Shown here: one piece after another, positions 55,889 through 64,000 of the stretch
Layout of the letters: each line of letters starts with the position of its first letter
Numbering within the stretch: position 1 is the stretch's first letter
Assembly (NCBI GenBank): GCA_027625915.1
Contig: JANTQA010000023.1
Coordinates: 12,152,001-12,216,000 of the forward strand
Direction of reading: 5' to 3'
Origin: Anaeramoeba flamelloides
Lineage: Eukaryota > Metamonada > Anaeramoebidae
DNA: 64,000 nucleotides
The notes under the pieces: generated by a model
Databases searched by the model: none
Told to the model about the DNA's origin: nothing
Seen by the model: only the letters and a program-made list of their open reading frames with translations
Made by a program: the position numbers and the translations under genes

Positions 55889-56464
55889 TATAGGTTGGAA
55901 AAAAGTTTTTTCTTTGTTTCCTACCAAGATGTAAATGTTTAAAAATCACCTCTCTTGAAATTGCTACTTTGAAACAATCTGAATTGGAATGTTGAGTTTG
56001 AGAATTCTGAATAATAGTCATAAAAAACAATTTTTTTTTGGGAAAATATTTTTTTTAGAATTGCTTGTTTTTGCCTTTCTCTGATAAAATATCAACTTAT
56101 GGTCGTTGGTAACCGCAAACCTCAATTTTCGCAAGATGTAAAAATTCAGAAAATTGTTGAGAGATCTGTAAAAAGTAAGTGAAACTATTTGCAATCAAAC
56201 AAAAACAAATAACTTTGTTCTCAAATTGGAAACAGGTAATTTTGGATTCGAATTTACCTCACTGTTTGAATATTTTAATGACCACCAATTTGAAATTCTG
56301 ATTTCGAATTTGTTCTGAATTCTCTTACCAATACTTGAATTAGGATTTTTCAAAAAGTAAAAATCAACTGACAAAAAGTGAAACAAAACTCAACGACTTA
56401 GCGATACAGAATGCTGGTTTGATTCCTTTCAAAGGATAAACAAATTAATTGTAATCAATCAATA

Positions 56465-56695
56465 CTAATAAATTCAAATAAATATCTCAAAATTTTTTGC
56501 TTCATTTTCCATTTTAAAAATTTTTTTAATCATTTTGAATATAGCATTCTATTGGCTTAAATGTTGAAAAACCTTGTAAAATTTAGTTGTTCCTTCAAAT
56601 ATTCTTACTCTTGAGTTGTTTTAAAAGTTGAGACCCTAGATTACAAAAATGGAAATTGAATTAAAAATTTCAAAACATCAATTTGAATTTATCAG
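56465..56695 (+). mobile_element. TIR element C, miniature copy (MITE)
   Basis: 231 bp between TA dinucleotides. The left 170 bp match the left end of C1 (CTCTTGAGTTGTTTTAAAAG shared) and the right 65 bp match the right end (AGATTACAAA, then GAATTTATCAG). It thus looks like an internal-deletion derivative of C1. It ends 83 bp before the start codon of the 7-TM gene. Confidence 0.85.
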
Positions 56696-56778
56696 TAATT
56701 ATTTTTTCTCCCTAACTAAAACTAACTTTTTTTTGTTTTTTTTTTTTTACTCAAAACCACTAAATAAATTTTTCAAAA

Positions 56779-57327
56779 ATGGTAACGTTATTACATGGTA
56801 CAGAACTGCAAGAAAAAACCGCACAAATAATATACCTTGCCTCAAATTTGATCATTAGTATTTTTCTTGTCATCTATCTGAAGACACTTTTTGTACAGAA
56901 GGAGGCATTGAAAAACAAAAAGAAAAATTGGCGCAATTTCAGCATAGTTTTGTTGTTTGGATTGTTGTTGGAAATCACATCATCAATTTTGTATATAACT
57001 TTCCCGACTGATCAGTTTGAAATCCAAATGATCTTTTCCATTTTGGGGAACTGTGTCACTTTGCTATGCTACTCCATTTTCATCTTTTTCTGGCTCAAAA
57101 CACTGGAAATCTATTTTGGTGGGAATTATTCGTTTAATTTGGACGAGTTCACTTCAAAAAAGGTGTGGATTTGTCGCTTTAAATTCAGCGTTTTCTTTAA
57201 AATTGTCAACGCCATTTTCGTTCTAGGTATAGTTGCATATGTACTATCGATTGTCAAAAAACCCAACAACGAAGAAAAGGTCCTAAGGTACAAGCAAATT
57301 TATATTCTCTTTCAATATTCCTTTTTG
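56779..57327 (+). CDS. 7-TM gene, exon 1 (helices 1 to 5a)
   Basis: 183 codons ending YSFL before GTAAGA. Reading through would stop three codons later, so the donor is required. It contains four full helices and a Lys-rich first loop (KNKKKNW). Confidence 0.85.
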
Positions 57328-60151
57328 GTAAGATCTTAATTTTTTTTTTTTTTATTATTTTTTTTTGCATTTTTGGTTTTTGATTTTTTTGGATGACTTG
57401 TTTTTGAAGAATAATATTTCGCTTTGATTTTTGAAAAGTGTCTCCTCTTCTATGAAAATTTGAATCAACTTTACCTAACAAATTATTTTTCATGTTTTAC
57501 CTCACCCCCAAAAATAATATTCCAAATATTTTTTTTTAAAGATTTCAAAATGGGAAAATTCTGTTTTTCTGAGACCAAACCAAACGGTTTCTAACACATT
57601 CTCAAAATGTACACCCTTTTCAAATTTTTTTAAATGAGTACAAGGCCAATAAAATGCGATGAAAAGCTTAACCCCTAAATAAAATTTAAACCATTCTTTT
57701 TTTTTTTCGACTTTGGAATTTGAAGAGAGGAAAAAACTTGTACACACTCAGATAAGATTTTAGCCAGCTTTTGTGGGTAGATATCGCATGTGTAATGGAT
57801 CAAAAATTTTACTTTATTTTTAAATGAAAAAATGTAAATTTTTATGTTGAGTTTCAAAATCTTGTAGGGTACAATTGGGTAAAAAAGGGAAAAAGGGAAA
57901 AAAAAGGTTGAACACAATTTTTAATTCGAAAGATTATGTAAAACAAAAAGTAAAATCAATCAATAGAAAAACAATTTACCTTCAAAAAATAATTCATTAT
58001 ATCACTTCGAATCAAATCATAACAAACAAAAACAATTTAAGTCTCCTTGATTATCAAAATCTGATAGAGTGAGTTTGGAGATCTTTAAAAATAGTCAAAT
58101 ATTTCAACAAATTTTTAATGGTAATGGTGTTGGTATTTGAATTATAAATGGGAACAATTTTTCACTTCCTTTTCCAGATTTTTTTCTGAGAATACAGTTG
58201 AGTTCTCAAAGAGTTAGGTTGTAGTTTTGGTCTCTATTTATATTTTTAAAAGGGAAATTGAAAATGAAGTGAAAATTTTATCCCATTTATGATTCAAATA
58301 CCATCAGATCAATCAACGAAAAAATCCATACCAAAAGAAAGTATAAGGAAAAACTGTGATTGTTTAGTCACCCATTTTGTCTTTATCATTTATTTTTTCA
58401 ATTTTTATTAGATCTTTACTTTGAATTTTCAGGTTTTTGTGATTCTTTTAAGGTTCCTAATTAAAAATTGTGATGGGCTGTTTTTCTCAAACAGTAATTA
58501 TTTTTTAAAAAAATTATCAAAAGAGTTTTTACAAAACCTCTCAAAAAGCAAATTTTTTGAGAAATTTAATTCAGATTCTTCATTAAACTTTTCTGATAAA
58601 ATTTTAATGAAGGCAATTTGATTCTAAGAGTAATTGATTTTGTTTTGTTGTTGTGAAAAAAGTGTGAGACCTAAAATAAAGTGGATGTTTTTATTTTTTG
58701 GAATTTTAATAATATAACTGTTCAGTTTAGTAAAAAATAATCTTATCGGTATTTTTTTTGCAAGTTAATTAGAAATCAAATCAGGAATAAAGTGTTTTTA
58801 TAAAATATGACACCTAATTTAGATTATATAAATTTACACCAAGATCATTCAAATAGATTGTCTTAAAAACCAAATACCTTTTTTTTGATTTTTAATAGGA
58901 GCAAATTTGAGTAAAAAGTACATTTTTAGTTCAATTCATATCTCGCAAATCATGTTTTCAGAAAAAAACCCTTAATATTAAAACAGAATTATTTTGTGAG
59001 TACTTGTAAAAAATCAAATCTGATTAAGGTAAAGTAATTAAGAAATTGATCAATTTTTGAAATTTTCCATTTTTTCATTGCAAATCTTAAGCATAAACAG
59101 AAAAATATATTTTTTTAAAAAATAGCATTAAATATCAAGACTAATTATTTAATACCCAAAATGAACTGAGACAAAATTCAAAGAATGAAATCTAGAAATC
59201 TTTATTTTTGAAATAACACATAAAATGATAAAAATAAAAAAAAGGGATAATTCTTTCATTTTCGTAAAGATTTTTGGAATAAAATAAACATATTTTGTTT
59301 TACATCAAACTACTTGAACGATCTGTATGAAAATTTATATAATCTAAATTAGGTGTCATATTTTTCAAAAACACTTTATTCCTGGTTTGATTTCTAATTA
59401 ACTTGCAAAAAAAATACCGATAAGATTATTTTTTACTAAACTGAACAGTTATATTATTAAAATTTCAAAAAATAAAAACATCCACTTTATTTTAGGTCTC
59501 ACCTTTTTTTTCACAACAGTTTAATCGTTTAAAATCTTGGTAAAATTTGTCAAATAAAATAATTGTTTTGTGCTTTTTGTAATAAATCGAACAGCCGAAA
59601 AAATTAAATTTCTGAATATTTTTTACCAAAAAATCTAAATTTAATCTTTAAATATCTTCATAATTCTAATTAAAAATTATTTAAAAAACCCTATTTCTTG
59701 TTTATAAGTTGTTGTCAGCCCATTTAGATATGTCTCTTTTATTTCTAGAGTCAGCCTATTATTTTTACAGTGTGTTAATATTTTGATCAGGGGTTAAAAT
59801 CGAGTTACATGTTAAAAGTAAAATCACAGGTTATTTACACACTGCAAAAATCAATTTATTTTAAAATAAATACAAATGATAGAGTTAAATTATTATAAAG
59901 CAGTAGCCACAAGATTTTGATTTTTCTCAAAAATTTTTAATTTGTAGAACCTGGGAAATCAAAAGTAATTTTTTATTGATTAGTACTATCGATTTTTATC
60001 TTTGCTATTAACTTTATGAAAAAAAAAAAACCAAAACAGGTGTTTCCCAAATGATTACAAAAACTTTTTATATAAACTTTGAAAAGAAAAATAAAAAAAA
60101 CATTATTTATTTTTTTAAAAAAAAATCATCATTTCTCCAATTCAAATTAAG

Positions 60152-60198
<47 letters not shown>

Positions 60199-61918
60199 GA
60201 TTGGAACCACGAGCTTACATTTTTTGGACCGATTTTAATTTTGAAACTTAGAATTAAATATAATACAAATCACCTATTTATAAATTATACCACAATTCAA
60301 AAATTTTAAAAAACTAAATTAAGGTTAAAATGATTTTAACCGAGCCTGTTTATACACTCTTAGATTAGAATTTACGATTTAATCACTTCAAAATTCACCC
60401 ACTAACAGATTAGATTGGGTTTCCAAAACCCTTAACAACAAATTCAATTCAAAATTTAAAACTTTTAACACACCCAAATTCAATTTTTGAAAAAAAAAAT
60501 CTTAATTAATTATAGAACGAAATACTAAATTAGACCTAATAACTAATTGAAAATATTAACAATTGTTTATCATTTTCAGTCTCTCAAAACAAAAAAGAAA
60601 AAATAATTATAAATCAAAATAAAAAAAAAAACCCATGTCAAAAATTTTGATATTTAACAGAAAAAAAAATTTATTGGATTTATTGTTAAGGATTAGATTA
60701 AAAAGTCATCTAATATGTTAAAGGGAGAATTTTGAAGTGACTAAATCTGAGACTTAAAAAAAAATGTATTGGGTTTATTGTTAAGGGTTAGATGTAACCC
60801 CATCTAATCTATTAGAGAGAGAATTTTGAAGTGACTAGATTTGAGACTTCTGATTCAAAGAATATCTAGATAGATACAGTCATCAGAAGTATTTGGATCT
60901 TAATTTAGTTTTCTAAAAAAAAAAAATTGTATTGGTATATTTGTTGAAATTTCACCAACTATTATTGTTCGATCAAATTCTTAGATACCATCAATTAATT
61001 TTATTTTAGATTTTTCTATTTAGAAGAACTCAACTTTCCCTCTTATCAACTCTTATAAAAAAATTACAGATCGAATGATGCAGTTTACTTCATTATAAAA
61101 ACCAAATGAAATGAAAGCAAAACAGAAAAGATAAAAAATGAAAGAAAAAAAAAGTCTAAAATATCAAAATTATTTCCAAATTGAATGTAAAGCGTGATCT
61201 TGTTATTTTTTTAACGATTTTAACAGTGTTAAAAACTTCCAATTTTAGTTCATTATTTATTTATATTTCAAAAAATAAAAAATTCACAATTACATTTTTT
61301 ATTAAAACCTATTTGCTATTCTTCATTGATTTTATTTCAAAAACACCGTTTTTTTTTTTAAAAAGAATTACTAATAATTAATGTAAAAAAAAATATTTGT
61401 GGTTCAAGGAAAAAAAAAAACTTAATAATGATAAATATTCAGAGACTAAAGTTCATTATTTAATTCACTAACTGTTTTAATTTTTCTTTTTTCTATTTAT
61501 AATTAACTTTCATGCTCATTCTTAGTTTTTTGCAACGTGGATATGGGCCTTTTCTGGAATAATTTATGGAAACAAATTTCTACAATTAATAAAGAGCTTA
61601 AATATTAATGAAAAAAAGATGGCCAGTATAACTAAAGTGACAAGATACGTTTTAAAATCCTCCTTTCTATATTTAATTCAAGGCATATGCTTTCTAATTG
61701 AAATACCAATGGACGACGCTGAGAAAAGACCTAATATATTGACTTTTATTTTGTGGCTATTTTACAATATAATCAAATATTCCATCATAATAATTTATTT
61801 AATATCGATATCTTTAATTGTTCGTAATTATAAAAAAGATATTAAAAGAAGATCACAGAATAAAGATGTTGAAAAAGGATCTTCTTCTTTGACTGAGTCA
61901 TCCAGAAATAATGAATAA
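56779..61918 (+). CDS. Seven-helix membrane protein, TOM1/THH1 or GPR137-like, 2 exons
   Basis: Predicted 313-residue integral membrane protein. Exons are 56779-57327 and 61526-61918, both in phase 0, with donor GTAAGA and acceptor CTTAG. Helices can be placed at residues about 16-38, 55-76, 86-113, 139-162, 174-203, 222-241 and 256-282; the intron cuts the fifth. The FFWLKTLEIYF end of helix 3 and the IIYGNKFLQLIK end of helix 5 resemble plant TOM1/THH1 proteins (WAEIYY and YGGRLF positions) and their animal relatives GPR137. Relatives reside in vacuolar or lysosomal membranes and bind small GTPases. The C-terminus is a charged, Ser-rich cytosolic tail. The start is the ATG after TTTTTCAAAA. 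The family call is moderate; another 7-TM family is possible. Its 4198-nt intron contains three repeat elements. Confidence 0.72.
57900..58480 (+). mobile_element. TIR element E, copy 3 (contains J1)
   Basis: The left end has GAACACAATTTTTAATTCG, the right end CCTAATTAAAAATTGTGATG. The body matches E2 (AACAAAAACAATTTAA, CTTTGAATTTTCAGGTTT). The TA used by B in E2 and by D1 in E1 is uninterrupted here. Foldback J1 splits the left half. Confidence 0.76.
58127..58307. mobile_element. Foldback element J, copy 1, nested in E3
   Basis: Arms read TTGGTATTTGAATTATAAAT and, complemented from the right, GATGGTATTTGAATCATAAA, both running into a TTTTTCACTTC-type stretch. Comparison with E2 (TTTAATGATAGATCAATCAA) shows the host sequence resuming at AGATCAATCAA. 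Confidence 0.74.
58648..59518. mobile_element. Long-TIR element F
   Basis: 871 bp with inverted arms of about 215 bp (58648-58863 and 59304-59518). Each begins TGTTGTGAAAAA and contains GTGAGACCTAAAATAAAGTG, TCTTATCGGTATTTTTTTT and ACACCTAATTTAGATTATAT. The arms are about 95% alike by eye. The spacer is AT-rich and non-coding. Unlike the others it has no clear TA target. Confidence 0.85.
60155..60192. repeat. (AT)n microsatellite
   Basis: About nineteen AT units, in the 7-TM intron. Confidence 0.88.
60340..61190 (-). repeat. Dispersed repeat P, copy 5 (inverted)
   Basis: 60930-61000 is the complement of the P landmark (GGTATATTTGTTGAAATTTC and then CCAACTATTATTGTTCGATC). Two tandem, partly alike blocks of about 110 bp (around 60670-60760 and 60761-60850) share GTTAAGG(A/G)TTAGAT and GAGAATTTTGAAGTGACTA. 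Confidence 0.64.
61526..61918 (+). CDS. 7-TM gene, exon 2 (helices 5b to 7)
   Basis: Begins FFATWIWAFSGIIYGNKFLQ, completing helix 5; then helix 6 (YVLKSSFLYLIQGICFLIE), helix 7 and a hydrophilic tail. The TAA stop is at 61916-61918. An internal ATG at 61619 is not the gene start. Confidence 0.85.
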   Translation, partial: FFATWIWAFSGIIYGNKFLQLIKSLNINEKKMASITKVTRYVLKSSFLYLIQGICFLIEIPMDDAEKRPNILTFILWLFYNIIKYSIIIIYLISISLIVRNYKKDIKRRSQNKDVEKGSSSLTESSRNNE

Positions 61919-64000
61919 ATCAATCAAGAATAAGCTACTTAACTTCCAGTTATTAAGAAAATTTTTAATTTTAAATTTTGTAAAATTATTTTTTTATCTT
62001 GTTTTAGTTGAAATTTTGGAATGAATTTCATCACAATAATCACCACATTATTATTACTTATTTTTATTTTTTTGATTATTTTGATTCTTAAATTAAATTT
62101 GAAATTTTTATTTTCTTTTAAAAGATCATTTTATTATTTTTGTTAATTATTTTTTTTTTTAGAAAATATCGAAATAGAAATTAAACAATATAAAATAAGA
62201 TAATTGACAGAGAATCAGGATTTTTAGGAAAAGAATGAAAAAATTAAAATCAATTGTATTATCATAAAACATGTTTTTTATTTTTTTTGAAAATCTTAAT
62301 ATTAAACATTATTCGGAAAAAATAATATGAAAAAAAAATTTCTCTCGTTTTTTTTTATAGGTAATGATATATAACATAATTTCTTAAAAGTTATATATAA
62401 ATTCTCCAAATTCAAATAAAGGTTGGAAAGTTTTTAAATATTTTAAAATAATTCAAAAGATGATTGATTTAATTTAAAAGAAGCTAACTTTCAATTTTTT
62501 CTTTTAGGGATTAGCTTCACCATTAATTCGCCTATATTTCAAGTGTGCTGTAATTGAATATAAATGATATTTGTACTCCATGCATTCAATGACTCTTGAA
62601 AATCAATGATAAATTTTATTAAACAATAAATTATTAGATTTTTTATTAATTATCACAATTTAAAATTGTAAATTTGTTAATTTTTTTAAAATTCCTTTTT
62701 CAAAACTAAAGATTGAAACAAAAATAATAGTATTCCAGTGTTTGATAATTATTAAAATTTAGAACTTCCAAAAGTAATTATTTTTTCAATTTTTTAATTT
62801 TCAAAGATTTGCTCAATAATCATTCTCTATAAAAAACAAAATTGATTAGTTTAGTTTCCTTTTGATAAATCTACTTGCAACATCAATATATTTCAAATAT
62901 TCGCAAATAATTTATCAACATAAAATATTTGTTAATGATTTAATTATATTAAAAAATTTAATTTTTTAGTAATTAATCTAAATTTAACAATTTTAAGAAA
63001 GATATTTTCCAACTCTGGAGTCTGAAAATGGATTTATAATTCAAACATTAAAATGGTAGCAAAGTGCAGATTTTTTTCTGAAATTCTTGGGGTTTTTATT
63101 AATACAAGGATGATTTCGAAAAATTCTGGGATCGGCTTTTAGTAATATTTTATAAATCAATTTTTTTTGAGAAATTTGAAAATTTTAGTTCAAATGTGAT
63201 TTACATTAAATAACAATATATTGTAATCTTAGAATTCTCTATTATTGATAAACACTAACCCCTTAACAAAAAATTAATAAAAAACAAAAAAGAAATTTCA
63301 AAAGCAAAAAAAAAGCGAGAAACAAATTCCACATTAAAAATCAAAATTTTCAATTCATTAACCCATGAAAATAATAACCGATTTTCGTAAATATAAATAG
63401 CTCTTGATGTAGAAAATAAACTCTTTGAATATGCAAATTACTTTAGGTAAACTAATACATATTTCATTGATAGAAGAAAGAAAAATGAAGGGGAACAAGA
63501 TTATAGAAAAAGAGATAAAACGAGATATAGAGAGAAAGGGAGAGAAATAAGAAGGAAAAAAAGAGAATGTTGGTGGGTAGATAATAACGATTCAATAATT
63601 ATATATTATAACCTTCAAACCAAACATAAATCGAGAGATATAATGAAAAAAAAACGCATGGATATTCATAAAATCGATCATTACTCTCATTTCTACTTTT
63701 GTAACACAAACTTTCAACCAACTTTAAGGCAATAAAAGATTTCAAATTCCAGCCCAAAAATTGGAATTTGACTAATATAATTTGTGTAAAAACAATCCAA
63801 ATAATTTACTTTAAGTTGAGATTTTTTGGTGTCTTTTATTTCATTTAAAGTTTATGTTTTAAAAGTGCATCTTGTTGTATTGGTAATAGAAATGTATTAG
63901 ATACTACCTTTTATTGTTTATCGTGTTGACTATTTTTGTTTTGATTTTTTTACTTGAATTTGTTAAATAATTCAATACTAAAATTTAACAAAATTTGAAC
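61919..64000. other. AT-rich flank without a supportable gene
   Basis: Downstream of the 7-TM gene. I recognise only a diverged copy of foldback H near the right edge and a purine-rich stretch (63475-63570, GAGAAAGGGAGAGAAATAAG-like). No coding frame is supported. Confidence 0.5.
63691..63874. mobile_element. Foldback element H, copy 2 (diverged)
   Basis: Arms match H1: CACAAACTTTCAACCAACTT then TAAGGCAATAAAAGATTTCA on the left, and TGGTGTCTTTTATTTCATTT then AAAGTTTATGTTTTAAAAGT on the right. Many differences from H1, so it is older. Confidence 0.65.

Larger units (their letters stand above)
49136..56778. other. 7.6-kb intergenic region between the senescence-domain and 7-TM genes
   Basis: Contains an AT microsatellite (49897-49928), a degenerate element-A-like left end (about 49998-50100), repeat M copy 3 (about 50990-52070), element D3 (52080-52333), an element-I-related segment (about 52740-53390), a TA-flanked foldback (55763-55888) and element C2 (56465-56695). 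A 138-codon frame at 53454-53870 has no motif and is not called. Confidence 0.58.
57328..61525 (+). other. Giant intron of the 7-TM gene (4198 nt)
   Basis: Holds element E3 (about 57900-58480) with foldback J1 inside, the long-arm element F (58648-59518), an AT microsatellite (60155-60192) and repeat P copy 5 (about 60340-61190, inverted). I see no additional exon. Confidence 0.72.

Noticed and set aside
61181-61381. Hydrophobic 66-codon plus-strand frame before the last 7-TM exon.
   Set aside because: It lies at the end of repeat P copy 5, has no splice continuity with the gene and composition explains its hydrophobicity.
1-64000. tRNA, rRNA, snRNA and CRISPR signals.
   Set aside because: I looked for conserved tRNA box sequences, a U6-like core and regularly spaced direct repeats on both strands by eye and saw none that hold up.

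Overview
The window looks like nuclear DNA of a very AT-rich, TE-laden protist. All visible introns are GT-AG, proteins carry Lys/Glu, Gln and Arg-Ser low-complexity runs, and the gene content (TRA2-type splicing factor, eL33, Sec7-PH protein, CDC50, senescence-domain protein, 7-TM protein) is eukaryotic. The composition and K/E/Q runs remind me of free-living amoeboid protists such as Anaeramoeba or some Amoebozoa. That assignment is an inference and is not established by the sequence.

Layout. Two genes lie on the minus strand: a TRA2-like RS-RRM-RS splicing regulator (7373 to 2268, 3 exons) and ribosomal protein eL33 (15400 to 15011, 1 exon). Four lie on the plus strand: a Sec7-PH protein with degenerate catalytic motifs (19475-27733, 4 exons), a CDC50/LEM3 P4-ATPase subunit (29704-38826, 4 exons), a senescence/spartin-domain protein (42750-49135, 3 exons including one of 34 nt) and a seven-helix TOM1/GPR137-like membrane protein (56779-61918, 2 exons). 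The models were assembled by hand from reading phase, splice sites and family resemblance.

A striking pattern is that each of the five intron-bearing genes has exactly one giant intron (4035, 6371, 7865, 4540 and 4198 nt), while the other introns are 108-469 nt. The giant introns and the intergenic DNA are packed with dispersed repeats: short terminal-inverted-repeat elements, foldbacks and nested insertions. Most families with readable ends sit between TA dinucleotides, as expected for Tc1/mariner-type non-autonomous elements. No intact transposase is visible. Several insertions can be proven inside the window because an empty site is preserved in another copy of the host repeat.

The genes share no obvious pathway. 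The Sec7-PH protein, CDC50 (lipid flippase subunit), senescence-domain protein (lipid binding in relatives) and TOM1-like protein all have membrane or lipid themes, but I read this as chance rather than a cluster. I saw no tRNA, rRNA, CRISPR, operon-like or virus-derived feature.
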